Below, in pieces: positions 43,451-52,487 of a stretch of 64,000 bases of DNA. The translations under genes and the position numbers were made by a program. The DNA comes from Candidatus Mediterraneibacter pullicola (GTDB taxonomy: Bacteria; Bacillota; Clostridia; Lachnospirales; Lachnospiraceae): the NCBI GenBank assembly GCA_019117065.1, contig DXAK01000008.1, forward strand, positions 1-64,000, written 5' to 3'. Position 1 is the first letter of the stretch. Every line of letters starts with the position of its first letter. The notes beneath the pieces are model-generated. The model was given only the letters and a program-made list of their open reading frames with translations, searched no databases and was not told the origin of the DNA.

Positions 43451-45184
43451 ATGGCATTTGATGGAATTATCGTGGCAGACCTTGTCCACGAATTACGAGA
43501 AGAATTATTAAACGGAAGAATCGCGAAGATCGTCCAGCCGGAGGCAGACGAGCTTTTCCTTACCATAAAATCCCCCTCGGGGCAGAAGCGCCTCCTTATC
43601 TGTGCGGACGCCTCTCTCCCCCTTGTGTACCTGACAAATGAGAACAAGACAGCGCCCATGACCGCTCCTAATTTCTGTATGCTTTTGCGCAAGCATATCG
43701 GAGGCGGCAGGATCATTGACATCTCCCAGCCCAAACTGGAGCGCATCATCCGCTTCACCATCGAGCACTTAAACGAGCTGGGCGATATCTGCCGCAAAAT
43801 GCTCGTTGTGGAGATCATGGGAAAACACAGCAACATCATTTTTTGCACGGAGGATGGGAAGATCATCGACAGCATCAAGCATGTCTCCGCCCAGATAAGC
43901 TCTGTGCGTGAAGTACTGCCCGGAAGAGATTACTTCATCCCAGATACCATGCACAAAGCAGATCCACTTACCGTATCAAAGGAAGATTTTATCTCCCTGC
44001 TGGCCGCAAAGCCCTGCTCTCTCTCCAAAGCGCTCTACACCGGCTTTACAGGCATTAGCCCTGTCACTGCGGAAGAGATCTGCCATCTCGCAGGTCTGGA
44101 TTCTTCCGTTCCTGCCGCAGAATATTCCGGGGATATCCTTTATCACCTGTATACACAGTTTGAAATCTATCTGTCGGCGGTAAAGGAACAGCACTTCTCC
44201 CCGGCCATCTATTACGACGGACAGGAGCCGAAAGAGTTTTCCTCCCTTCCGCTGACTCATTTTTCCAATTATACAAGACAGGAGTTTTCCTCTGTATCGG
44301 AGGTACTGCACACCTATTACTCCGTCCGCAGCAAGCTCACCCGCATCCGCCAGAAATCCGCGGATCTACGCCATGTGGTCCAGACGGCGCTAGAGCGCAG
44401 CCGGAAGAAATACGACCTGCAGCTTAGGCAGCTGAATGATACAGAGAACCGGGAAAAATACAAAGTCTACGGCGAACTCATCAACACATACGGCTACAAT
44501 GTGGCGGATGGTGCAAAAGAATTGGAGGCGCTCAATTATTACACAAATGAATTGATCACGATTCCCTTGGACCCCACGCAGACACCGCAGGAAAATGCCC
44601 AGCGGTATTTTGCCAAATATAATAAACAAAAACGAACCTTTGAGGCATTATCCGAGCTATGCAAGGAGACAAAAGACGACATCACTTATCTGGAATCAAT
44701 CCGAACCGCCCTTGATATCGCCCTCACCGAAGACGACCTTGCGGGGATTAAGGAAGAACTCACGCAAGGCGGATATATCAAGCGCAAGTTCACCCGCAAG
44801 AAAGAGAAAGTGAAGAACACTCCACTCCACTATATTTCCAGCGACGGATATCATATATATGTAGGAAAAAACAATCTCCAGAACGATGAGCTGACCTTTA
44901 ACTTTGCCGCCGGAAACGACTGGTGGTTCCACGCAAAGCAGGCGCCTGGGTCCCATGTCATCGTAAAGACAGACGGAAAAGAACTCCCGGACCGGACGTT
45001 TGAGGAGGCCGGGCGGCTGGCGGCCTACTATTCCAGTATGCGCGGGAGCGAAAAGGTCGAGATCGACTATGTAGAGAAAAAGCATGTGAAAAAACCAAAG
45101 GGCGGAAAACCCGGTTTTGTGGTGTACTACACGAATTATTCACTGGTAATCGACAGCGATATCAGCGGCATACAGGAAGCATAA
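43451..45184 (+). CDS. rqcH: Ribosome quality control factor RqcH (NFACT family)
   Basis: Binds 50S subunits blocked with peptidyl-tRNA and adds an alanine tail that marks the chain for degradation. 577 residues: NFACT-N (MAFDGIIVADLVHELREEL onward), helix-hairpin-helix with coiled-coil middle, and NFACT-R (GYHIYVGKNNLQNDELTF, then DWWFHAKQAPGSHVI). The catalytic pair corresponding to D97/R98 of B. subtilis is E97/R98 here (KLERIIRF). The start at 43451 follows GGAG by eight bases; an upstream extension to 43154 is inside yicC antisense and is not real. Divergent from yicC. Confidence 0.94.
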   Translation: MAFDGIIVADLVHELREELLNGRIAKIVQPEADELFLTIKSPSGQKRLLICADASLPLVYLTNENKTAPMTAPNFCMLLRKHIGGGRIIDISQPKLERIIRFTIEHLNELGDICRKMLVVEIMGKHSNIIFCTEDGKIIDSIKHVSAQISSVREVLPGRDYFIPDTMHKADPLTVSKEDFISLLAAKPCSLSKALYTGFTGISPVTAEEICHLAGLDSSVPAAEYSGDILYHLYTQFEIYLSAVKEQHFSPAIYYDGQEPKEFSSLPLTHFSNYTRQEFSSVSEVLHTYYSVRSKLTRIRQKSADLRHVVQTALERSRKKYDLQLRQLNDTENREKYKVYGELINTYGYNVADGAKELEALNYYTNELITIPLDPTQTPQENAQRYFAKYNKQKRTFEALSELCKETKDDITYLESIRTALDIALTEDDLAGIKEELTQGGYIKRKFTRKKEKVKNTPLHYISSDGYHIYVGKNNLQNDELTFNFAAGNDWWFHAKQAPGSHVIVKTDGKELPDRTFEEAGRLAAYYSSMRGSEKVEIDYVEKKHVKKPKGGKPGFVVYYTNYSLVIDSDISGIQEA

Positions 45185-45199
45185 TAGGAAACATGACTG

Positions 45200-46501
45200 T
45201 TATCTTTGTTCCTGCCCGAGCAGATAATCCACAAACTGCTGGGCCGTCCTTCCAGAAAGCCCGCCGTGGGAGAGCTCCCATTTATTTGCCTCAAGGAACA
45301 ACTCTTCCTCTGGCATCTTGACGCCTCCTTTTTCTGCCAGCACGCGCACGATCTCCTGAAATTCTTTTTTATCCGGCGATCCGAAATAGATCGTCACACC
45401 GAAACGAGCGACAAGGGAGAGTTTCTCCTGTACCGTGTCGTTCGTGTGAAGTTCCTCGTCGCGGTCCGCCTTATCGCGGAATGTCTCGCGTATCAGGTGC
45501 CGCCGGTTGGAGGTGGCGTAGATGAGCACATTCTCTGGCTTGCGCTCCAAACCGCCCTCGATCACTGCCTTGAGATATTTGTATTCAATCTCAAATTCCT
45601 CAAAGGAGAGATCGTCCATATAGATGATGAATTTATAGTTCCGGTTCTTCACCTTGGCAATCACATCGTTCAAGTCTTTAAACTGGTGTTTGTACACCTC
45701 GATCATCCGAAGGCCCTGATCGTAATACTGGTTTAAAATCGCTTTGATTGACGATGATTTACCCGTCCCCGCGTCCCCGAAGAGAAGACAGTTATTAGCA
45801 CGTCTCCCTTTCACAAAAGCCTCGGTATTGTCAACCAGCTTCTTCTTGGCGATCGCGTACCCTACCAGATCATCTAAATGGACATGAGCGATGTTCGTGA
45901 TAGGTACGATCTCCATCTTCCCTCCTTCGGGATGTTCGATGCGGAACGCCTTGTGAAGCCCAAGTTTACCTACGCCGAACTCCTTGTAGAACTGTGTCAT
46001 CAGACGGTGAAAATCTTCCACATCCTGGACCTTGCCCAGCTTCTGAGCGAGACCACAGATACGGTCTCTGACCCGGCGGTTAAATATCTTCCCCGCTCCA
46101 TCCGGCATATGGTAATCCATAAGCGTCTCGACGCACGCCGCATCCAGATCCCTTTCAATGGCAGAAAAATCATAGTCAAATAGCTCTTTAAAGATCTCAA
46201 AATCATGAAATGCAATCTCGTTAATACTTCCCATGACCGGTCCCACGATCTCACAGGACGTACTATATGCGTTCTCGTCGTTCACAAGAAGGAATGTCAG
46301 ATAAGTATGCCACAGATTCCCCTCGAATCCATGCTCCACCGAAAACTCAAGCAGGCTGTTGACGCTTTCAAACAAAAGGCTTCTTAAATCCTCCGTATTG
46401 TAATAATCATTCCCGTGATTTTCCATAAGGAACGTCATATCACTTAAGATATCGCCGTAATCCATGTTTTTATACAGCATCAGTTCATTGGTGCGCATCA
46501 C
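45200..46501 (-). CDS. AAA+ ATPase, DUF815 family
   Basis: 433 residues. The N-terminal half is helical and family-specific, and the C-terminal AAA+ domain has Walker A LLFGDAGTGKSSSIKA (near residue 242) and Walker B KFIIYMDDLSFEEFE, then VLIYATSNRRHLIRE as sensor 1 and an arginine-rich GRTAQQF sensor 2 segment. DUF815 proteins are widespread in bacteria with no settled function. It converges on rqcH and is 8 bp after pheA on its own strand, so probably co-transcribed. Confidence 0.88.
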   Translation of the reverse strand: MMRTNELMLYKNMDYGDILSDMTFLMENHGNDYYNTEDLRSLLFESVNSLLEFSVEHGFEGNLWHTYLTFLLVNDENAYSTSCEIVGPVMGSINEIAFHDFEIFKELFDYDFSAIERDLDAACVETLMDYHMPDGAGKIFNRRVRDRICGLAQKLGKVQDVEDFHRLMTQFYKEFGVGKLGLHKAFRIEHPEGGKMEIVPITNIAHVHLDDLVGYAIAKKKLVDNTEAFVKGRRANNCLLFGDAGTGKSSSIKAILNQYYDQGLRMIEVYKHQFKDLNDVIAKVKNRNYKFIIYMDDLSFEEFEIEYKYLKAVIEGGLERKPENVLIYATSNRRHLIRETFRDKADRDEELHTNDTVQEKLSLVARFGVTIYFGSPDKKEFQEIVRVLAEKGGVKMPEEELFLEANKWELSHGGLSGRTAQQFVDYLLGQEQR

Positions 46502-46509
46502 TCTTCCTC

Positions 46510-47640
46510 CTAATAATTCCCCAGTATCTTCAGGTTCATTGTCTCCTCTCTTAGTCCCCGGATTGCATTCTTCACCGCCGGATCTTCGAGATTGCCGTCA
46601 AAATCCACGAAGAAGCAATACTCCCACGGTCTTCCTTTGATGGGCCTCGACTCGATTTTAGACATATTTAGATCATTGTAAATAAAATGAGACAAGATCC
46701 CGTACAGAGATCCGCTCTGATGAGGCAGTTCGAAACGGATGCTAATCTTTGACGCATCTTTCAGAAAGATCTTCTGGTTCGTCACCACGATAAAACGTGT
46801 GGAGTTGTCTGCATCGTCATTGATTTCATCCACCAGCACGGAAAGCCCGTGGAGCTTTGCCGCATAAGCGCCGCAGACCGCCGCCTGAGAAACGTCCTGC
46901 TCCTTTAGTACCTTCTTGGCAGCGATCGCCGTATTCACCACGCTGATTCTCTGCCAGTCCGCGTGATCATCAAGAAAACGTGTTGTCTGCATCAGCGCCT
47001 CTGTCTTAGAATATACCCTTTTAATATCCGACAGCTTCGTCCCCGGGAGACCGGAAAGCGTATGTACAATAGGCAGGATTGTCTCCGCCACAATATAGTT
47101 TTCGAACTCATCCAGCAGGTCGTACATCTCGATCACCGGGCCTGCGGTGGAATTCTCAATCGGGAGCACCGCATAGTCCGCGGAGCCCTCCTCGATAGCT
47201 TCCATTGCCTCGCGGAAAGTCCGCACATGGAAGTTATTCACATCATCCCCGAAAAACTGCTGCATCGCCGCCTGACCGTACGCGCCCTCGGTTCCCTGAA
47301 ATACGACCCGGGCATTTTTCTTATCCAGATCATCAATGCGGATAAACGGAAGGCGTCCCAGCGCTCCCGCCTCCACGAGCTGCTGGTACTGAAGCTTCCT
47401 GCTCATGGACATAAGCTGCTGGTACAGTTCCTGTATCCCTTTCTTATTAAAATCCCCGCTCACTTTCGACGCTACGTCGGCAAGCTTGTCCTTCTCCCTC
47501 TGCCGGTCAAAGACTTTGCGTCCCGCCTTTACTTTATATTCTCCGACTTCCCCGCAGACTTCCATCCTTTTCTCATAGAGTTCTGCGATCTGATCGTCGA
47601 TCCCGTCAAGTTTTTGCCTAAGTTCTTCCAGTGTTGCCAT
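46510..47640 (-). CDS. pheA: Bifunctional chorismate mutase / prephenate dehydratase
   Basis: Converts chorismate to prephenate and then to phenylpyruvate for phenylalanine synthesis. 376 residues: an AroQ-type mutase (ELRQKLDGIDDQIAELYEKRMEV at the start), a dehydratase domain (VFQGTEGAYGQAAMQQFFG, VLPIENSTAGPV), and a regulatory ACT domain (RFELPHQSGSLYGIL, then SRPIKGRPWEYCFFVDFDG). The ESRPIKGRPWEY segment is the phenylalanine-binding motif, so feedback inhibition is expected. The start at 47640 follows AGGGAG. An ACCGAT/ATCGGT palindrome lies just upstream (47673-47690). Confidence 0.95.
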   Translation of the reverse strand: MATLEELRQKLDGIDDQIAELYEKRMEVCGEVGEYKVKAGRKVFDRQREKDKLADVASKVSGDFNKKGIQELYQQLMSMSRKLQYQQLVEAGALGRLPFIRIDDLDKKNARVVFQGTEGAYGQAAMQQFFGDDVNNFHVRTFREAMEAIEEGSADYAVLPIENSTAGPVIEMYDLLDEFENYIVAETILPIVHTLSGLPGTKLSDIKRVYSKTEALMQTTRFLDDHADWQRISVVNTAIAAKKVLKEQDVSQAAVCGAYAAKLHGLSVLVDEINDDADNSTRFIVVTNQKIFLKDASKISIRFELPHQSGSLYGILSHFIYNDLNMSKIESRPIKGRPWEYCFFVDFDGNLEDPAVKNAIRGLREETMNLKILGNY

Positions 47641-47757
47641 TTTTCTTCTCCCTTCATCGCACTTACCGCTATTATACCGATCCCATCGGTCTGAAGCCGC
47701 GCACCGTGCGACTATTATATTACATTTCACGAACAAAATCTACTTTTTGTTTATATC

Positions 47758-47786
47758 TTGAAAATCCATACATTTTATTATATGAT
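47758..47786 (+). promoter_or_regulatory. Promoter of the nitroreductase-pyrBI unit
   Basis: -35 TTGAAA (47758-47763), 17-base spacer, -10 TATGAT (47781-47786), about 30 bases before the nitroreductase start. Confidence 0.7.
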
Positions 47787-47814
47787 TAGTTGGAGAATTT
47801 ATGGAGGTACGCAA

Positions 47815-48351
47815 ATGAACGTTACGGAATGTTTAAAAACGCGCAGAAGTATCCGCAAATACAAGCCGGATCCTGTTGATCATTCTATCATTGATTCTAT
47901 CGTTTCATCGGCATCTTACTCTCCTTCTTGGAAAAACACTCAGATCACCCGCTACACCGCAATCGAGAATTCTTCTCTTTTGTCGGAAATCGCGGACAAG
48001 TTCACCCCAGATTACAATTCAAACATAATAAGGCAGGCGCCTCTTCTGATCGCCGTCACGTTTATCAAGGGACGTTGCGGCTATGAGAGGGACGGGTCCT
48101 TCACGACCAAAAAACAGGACCGCTGGCAGATGTTTGACGTGGGCGCCGCCTGCCAGAACTTCTGTCTTGAGGCATGGAACCATGGGCTGGGAACTGTCAT
48201 CATGGGTGTTTTTGACGAGGACGGCATCTCGGAGCTTCTAGATATCCCCGATGGACAGGAATTAGGAGCGCTGATCGCTGCGGGATACCCGGATATTGCC
48301 CCGGACGCGCCGAAACGCAAGAGTGTAGAACAATTACTGCAATACAGATAA
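47815..48351 (+). CDS. Nitroreductase family protein
   Basis: 178 residues. FMN-dependent oxidoreductase of the nitroreductase superfamily: [14 protein letters not shown] (flavin-phosphate binding Arg pair at 9-13), [38 protein letters not shown] and [19 protein letters not shown]. Substrate unknown. The start at 47815 follows GGAGG by seven bases; 19 upstream codons are not supported. pyrB begins 23 bp after its stop, so the two are probably co-transcribed, but a metabolic link is not evident. Confidence 0.9.
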   Translation: MNVTECLKTRRSIRKYKPDPVDHSIIDSIVSSASYSPSWKNTQITRYTAIENSSLLSEIADKFTPDYNSNIIRQAPLLIAVTFIKGRCGYERDGSFTTKKQDRWQMFDVGAACQNFCLEAWNHGLGTVIMGVFDEDGISELLDIPDGQELGALIAAGYPDIAPDAPKRKSVEQLLQYR

Positions 48352-48374
48352 ACCTAAATTTAAGGAGGCTATTT

Positions 48375-49295
48375 ATGAGACACTTGATGAGCCCGCTGGA
48401 CTTTTCAGTTGAGGAACTTGACAAACTGCTGGATCTCGCTCAGGATATCGAGGAGAAACCGGAAAAATACGCGCACGCATGCGCGGGAAAGAAGCTCGCC
48501 ACACTCTTCTACGAGCCAAGCACCCGCACGCGTTTAAGCCACGAGGCGGCAATGCTAAACTTAGGGGGAAGCATCATGGGATTTTCCTCCGCGGATTCCA
48601 GTTCCGCCGCAAAAGGCGAGAGCGTTTCCGACACCATACGCACGATCTCCTGTTACGCAGACATCTGCGCCATGAGACATCCGAAGGAGGGAGCGCCCAT
48701 GGTGGCATGCCAGCACTCTTCCATCCCGGTTATCAACGCCGGGGACGGAGGACACCAGCATCCCACCCAGACTCTGACAGACTTACTCACGATCCGCAAC
48801 GTAAAGGGGCGCCTCGGAGATATGACGATCGGACTTTGCGGCGACTTAAAATTTGGCCGTACCGTACACTCTCTTATCAATGCCCTTGTCAGATATGAAG
48901 GCATCCGCTTTATCCTCATTTCACCTGAGGAGTTGCGCCTGCCCGAGTATATCCGTCACGATGTACTTGACCGGAACAACATCCCTTACGAGGAAGTTGT
49001 CCGTCTTGAAGACGCAATGCCGGATCTTGATATTCTCTACATGACAAGAGTACAAAAAGAACGTTTCTTCAATGAGGAAGACTATGTGCGCATGAAGGAT
49101 TTCTACATCTTGGACAAAGCGAAAATGAAGCTTGCCCCGGAGGATATGTATGTTCTTCATCCCCTGCCGAGAGTAAATGAGATTGCGGTAGAAGTGGATG
49201 ACGATCCGCGCGCCGCTTATTTCCGTCAGGTACAGTACGGCGTGTATGTACGTATGGCGCTGATCCTGACCCTGCTGGACATTCACGTGAATTAA
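48375..49295 (+). CDS. pyrB: Aspartate carbamoyltransferase catalytic subunit
   Basis: Joins carbamoyl phosphate and aspartate, the first committed step of pyrimidine synthesis. 306 residues. Carbamoyl-phosphate loop [16 protein letters not shown] (about 46-61), HPTQTLTDL and [12 protein letters not shown], then HPLPRVNEI near the C-terminus. TAAGGAGG lies before the ATG. It is followed by the regulatory subunit gene, so the enzyme is the dodecameric allosteric type, not the unregulated trimer used by Bacillus. Confidence 0.97.
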   Translation: MRHLMSPLDFSVEELDKLLDLAQDIEEKPEKYAHACAGKKLATLFYEPSTRTRLSHEAAMLNLGGSIMGFSSADSSSAAKGESVSDTIRTISCYADICAMRHPKEGAPMVACQHSSIPVINAGDGGHQHPTQTLTDLLTIRNVKGRLGDMTIGLCGDLKFGRTVHSLINALVRYEGIRFILISPEELRLPEYIRHDVLDRNNIPYEEVVRLEDAMPDLDILYMTRVQKERFFNEEDYVRMKDFYILDKAKMKLAPEDMYVLHPLPRVNEIAVEVDDDPRAAYFRQVQYGVYVRMALILTLLDIHVN

Positions 49296-49327
49296 CAACC
49301 CGGATTCAAATTAGAGAGGAAAATATT

Positions 49328-49774
49328 ATGGTAAGAAATACATTGAATGTAGGACGCATCTCTGAAGGTTTCGTGCTGGATCACATCGAAGCCGGCAAGA
49401 GCATGGAGATCTATAGATACTTACATCTTGACAAGCTGGACTGCTGTGTCGCGATTATCAAAAATGCAAAAAGCAATAAAATGGGAAAAAAAGATATTAT
49501 GAAGATCGAATGCCCGATTGATTTCATGGATCTTGACATCCTCGGATTCATCGATCATAACATTACGGTGAATATTATTGAAAATGAGGAGATCGTAGCC
49601 AAAAAGCAACTCACTCTCCCAAAAGAAATCAAAAATGTGATCCGCTGCAAAAACCCGAGGTGCATCACTTCCATCGAACAGGGTCTGGATCACATCTTCG
49701 TCCTCACAGATGAGAAGAAACAGATCTACCGCTGCAAATACTGCGAAGAGAAGTACCGCAGGCATAACGGATAA
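49328..49774 (+). CDS. pyrI: Aspartate carbamoyltransferase regulatory subunit
   Basis: 148 residues. N-terminal allosteric domain (VGRISEGFVLDHIEAGKSMEIYRYL; this part binds CTP/ATP in the E. coli enzyme) and a C-terminal zinc domain with four Cys (CKNPRC, then CKYC; C-x4-C and C-x2-C). It is 32 bp after pyrB with GAGAGGA before its ATG. It implies nucleotide feedback on pyrimidine synthesis. The gene ends eight bases before the RNase P RNA gene on the opposite strand. Confidence 0.95.
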   Translation: MVRNTLNVGRISEGFVLDHIEAGKSMEIYRYLHLDKLDCCVAIIKNAKSNKMGKKDIMKIECPIDFMDLDILGFIDHNITVNIIENEEIVAKKQLTLPKEIKNVIRCKNPRCITSIEQGLDHIFVLTDEKKQIYRCKYCEEKYRRHNG

Positions 49775-49782
49775 AAAATGTG

Positions 49783-50172
49783 CTAAGCAAGACGATAAGC
49801 CGGGTTATGTCGTGGACGATCATCTGTCTAGGCACGCCGTTGCCGGCGTTCTCAAGCGACCAACCTGAAGCGTGACGGGCAGCCACATTGCTTCTATCCG
49901 GTCTTGCTTCGGATGGGGTTTACATGTGCCCTCTCTGTTACCAGCGAGGCGGTAGTCTCTTACACTGCCTTTCCACCCTTACCGCGGCAGAAGACGAAAG
50001 AGAAATCCTTCCGGCGATTTTTCTTCCCTCTTCTGCCGCGGCGGTTTATTTCTGTTGCACTGGCCTTGGAGTCGCCTCCACCGGATGTTATCCGGCATCC
50101 TGCCCTGTGAAGCCCGGACTTTCCTCGTCTGCAGCCTTTCGGCCCGCGCAGCCGCGATCGTCTGTCTTACTT
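49783..50172 (-). ncRNA. rnpB: RNase P RNA (catalytic RNA of tRNA 5' processing)
   Basis: On the minus strand the conserved universal segments are all present: GACGAGGAAAGTCCGGGCTTC near the 5' end (about 50110-50130), a P4-like ACAGAAATAAACCGCC, AGGGTGGAAAGGCAGTGTAAG, and 3' CATAACCCGGCTTATCGTC. The two ends pair as helix P1 (AAGACAGACGAT near 50172 with ATCGTCTTGCTTA near 49785). About 390 bases, ends approximate. The transcript converges with pyrI. Confidence 0.94.
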
Positions 50173-50197
50173 AACACAGTATTTGATTATATTCATC

Positions 50198-51046
50198 TTA
50201 CTCTCTGCTGTCAAGCCGTTCCTGAAGCATGGCGCAGAGCTTTGGGATCACCGATTCAAACCGGGCTCCGTACCATCTCCCCTCCTCTGACACAGCCGTA
50301 GCTTTAATACATGCCACCACATAATCCGCCGCCAGCGAGAGCGCGTCTCCCAGATCAAGCCCCCTCATCAGACCGCCCATCACCGTGGACGCATAGATAT
50401 CTCCCGTACCGTGATAGGACTGTTCGCACCGCTCTGTGAAATAGGAAAATTCTTTTCCGTTGCGGTCAAGATAAGCAACTCCCAGTTTCTCCGGCTCATA
50501 ACTGACGCCGGTCAGCACTGCCGTGCCACAGCCAAGCTCGAGAAGTCTTTCCAGAAGTTCTCTGATGTATCCATGATCATACTCTGTCTTATACGGCATC
50601 CCAGTTAGAAGAGCCGCTTCTGTGATATTGGGGACGATCACGTCTGCTTTCGCGCATACCTCTGCCATGGCTTTTGGAAAATCCTCTCCAAATGCGGGGT
50701 ACAGTTTCCCGTTGTCCGCCATGGCTGGATCCACCAGCGTCAGATTATTCTCATTGGAAAACCGGTCAAAAAAGCGCACTACCTGCGCACACTGCTCCTT
50801 GGACGCTAGATATCCTGTATAAACCCCGTCAAAGGTGATGTGCTCCTTCTCCCACATATCAGATATGGGCTCGATCTGATCCGACAGATCTTTGCAAGTA
50901 AAATTTTTAAACATGGTATGAGTAGACAGAACAGCTGTCGGCAAGATGCCGCACTCCACACCCATGGCGGATATAACCGGCAGCGCCACAGTGATTGAGC
51001 AACAGCCGACACATGATATATCCTGAAGTGTAACAATTCGTTTCAT
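50198..51046 (-). CDS. Pyridoxal/pyridoxamine kinase (PdxY/PdxK-like)
   Basis: Ribokinase-fold kinase predicted to phosphorylate B6 vitamers. 282 residues. It opens MKRIVTLQDISCVGCCSITVALPVISAMG, with GVYTGYLAS, LVDPAMADNGKLYPAFG, VIVPNITEAALLTG and the ATP/anion hole HGTGDIYASTVMGGL. The start at 51046 follows GGGAGG. It lies downstream of nothing obvious in its pathway. Hydroxymethylpyrimidine kinase activity, as in some Firmicutes paralogs, cannot be excluded. Confidence 0.86.
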   Translation of the reverse strand: MKRIVTLQDISCVGCCSITVALPVISAMGVECGILPTAVLSTHTMFKNFTCKDLSDQIEPISDMWEKEHITFDGVYTGYLASKEQCAQVVRFFDRFSNENNLTLVDPAMADNGKLYPAFGEDFPKAMAEVCAKADVIVPNITEAALLTGMPYKTEYDHGYIRELLERLLELGCGTAVLTGVSYEPEKLGVAYLDRNGKEFSYFTERCEQSYHGTGDIYASTVMGGLMRGLDLGDALSLAADYVVACIKATAVSEEGRWYGARFESVIPKLCAMLQERLDSRE

Positions 51047-51201
51047 CTTGATGTACCTCCCTTTTTGCATTGCTCCAATATAGAGTATTTTCCGCCTGTC
51101 AAGGCAATATACAGAGGAGCTGCAAATCATGATATAGAGAAGTATATCACATATGGATTGGTTTAAAACAGCCAGAAATACATTTATTGACCAGTCCAGT
51201 T

Positions 51202-51681
51202 TTATGCTTCAACACCTTCGTCCGCAATCAGGTCTTCTCCATCCGCCGCGGTTGTGGCGAGAATATCGCACCGTTCATTCTGTGGATGCCCGTCGTGCCC
51301 CTTTACCCAGTGGAAACTGGTATCATGCCGTTCCTTGGCGGAAAGGAGCCTTTTCCAGAGATCCACATTTTTGACAGGCTCGTTCTTCCCTCTCTTCCAA
51401 CCCTTTTTCAACCAACTGTCTACCCAGTGCTGGTTAAAGGCGTTGACCACATACTGAGAATCTGAGTACACCTCCACCGTGCAGGGGCGGTTCAGAGCTT
51501 CCAGTCCTGCGATCACCGCCATCAGCTCCATCCGGTTATTAGTCGTTCTTACATAGCCTTGTGAGAGCTCCTTTGTATGAAGCTCCCCTTTTGTGTCCAC
51601 ATATTCAAGAACCGTACCGTATCCTCCCGGCCCGTCTGGATTCCCCCGTGCGGCGCCGTCGGTATATATTTTCACTAACAT
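51202..51681 (-). CDS. rnhA: Ribonuclease HI
   Basis: Cleaves RNA in RNA-DNA hybrids. 159 residues. Acidic active-site residues are placed as in E. coli RNase HI: Asp in [16 protein letters not shown], Glu in [14 protein letters not shown], Asp in [12 protein letters not shown], with [11 protein letters not shown] near the C-terminus (conserved His and Asp). The start at 51681 has AGAAAGAAG just upstream, a modest site. It is 35 bp after the MBL hydrolase gene. Confidence 0.95.
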   Translation of the reverse strand: MLVKIYTDGAARGNPDGPGGYGTVLEYVDTKGELHTKELSQGYVRTTNNRMELMAVIAGLEALNRPCTVEVYSDSQYVVNAFNQHWVDSWLKKGWKRGKNEPVKNVDLWKRLLSAKERHDTSFHWVKGHDGHPQNERCDILATTAADGEDLIADEGVEA

Positions 51682-51716
51682 CTTCTTTCTGCCACTCACT
51701 TTCTGTATGGTCTTTC

Positions 51717-52436
51717 TCACTCTTCCTCTAGGAAAAAGGTCTGTCCTTCCCGCACGATCCTCATGATCCTGCTTCTGTAGTCCTCTGTGCATTTTTCCAG
51801 CATCAATCGGTCAAACACTTCATAATTTCCCCAGAAGTGCATAGGAAACACTCGCTTTGTCTGTGTCCGTTTCATAAAACAATCAATTCCCCAACAATAC
51901 TGTTCCTTAAGTCTTGGATCAACCGGCACGAACGCTGCGTCGATCGTCTCTTTGTCCAACTTGTTAATCTCCGACTGGTAGGAGCGCCTCATTCCGGTAT
52001 TGTAGGCATCCGGTTCTCCCTCCCAGTGCCACCAGTTGAGATCGCCCGCATGGTAAAGCGTCTTTCCCTGATAGTGAATCAAGAACGCCACTCCTTCGTC
52101 GTTGGAGCGCAGAGTACGCACATGACATCCAAGGATATCCCGCTCTTCACACGGCTTAAGAAAAACAAGGTCCCCTTTCTCTTCCTCTTTTTCCCAAAAG
52201 GCATTTCCTTCTTTTTGCCTGATGTCCAAGGAAAAAATATAGCATATCTGGTCAAATCTTTCCCGCAGATGAAATACATCTTTATTATAATGGTCGTAAT
52301 GCGCGTGGCTTGCAAATACAAACAGCTTTTTCCCCGGATCTGTTTCCGGGAAATCACCTTTGTAATAATCGAACAAAAAATATGCGTCCTTCATTTCAAC
52401 AAAAAATCCGCTGTGCCCAAGGTAAGTAACATTCAT
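51717..52436 (-). CDS. MBL-fold metallo-hydrolase (UPF0173-like)
   Basis: About 239 residues. It opens with [17 protein letters not shown], the first strand of the fold, and has the metal motif [10 protein letters not shown] near residue 45, [12 protein letters not shown] near 125, and a final [10 protein letters not shown]. These fit beta-lactamase-fold hydrolases acting on unknown small substrates. The start is uncertain: ATG at 52436 or 52439 (after AGGAG), 52460 or GTG at 52481 are all possible. It overlaps nothing and follows the deaminase gene closely. Confidence 0.82.
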   Translation of the reverse strand: MNVTYLGHSGFFVEMKDAYFLFDYYKGDFPETDPGKKLFVFASHAHYDHYNKDVFHLRERFDQICYIFSLDIRQKEGNAFWEKEEEKGDLVFLKPCEERDILGCHVRTLRSNDEGVAFLIHYQGKTLYHAGDLNWWHWEGEPDAYNTGMRRSYQSEINKLDKETIDAAFVPVDPRLKEQYCWGIDCFMKRTQTKRVFPMHFWGNYEVFDRLMLEKCTEDYRSRIMRIVREGQTFFLEEE

Positions 52437-52487
52437 CATCCGCCTCATCTTCTCCTGCATGTCCCTTTTTTCTCCGACCACAATCCC

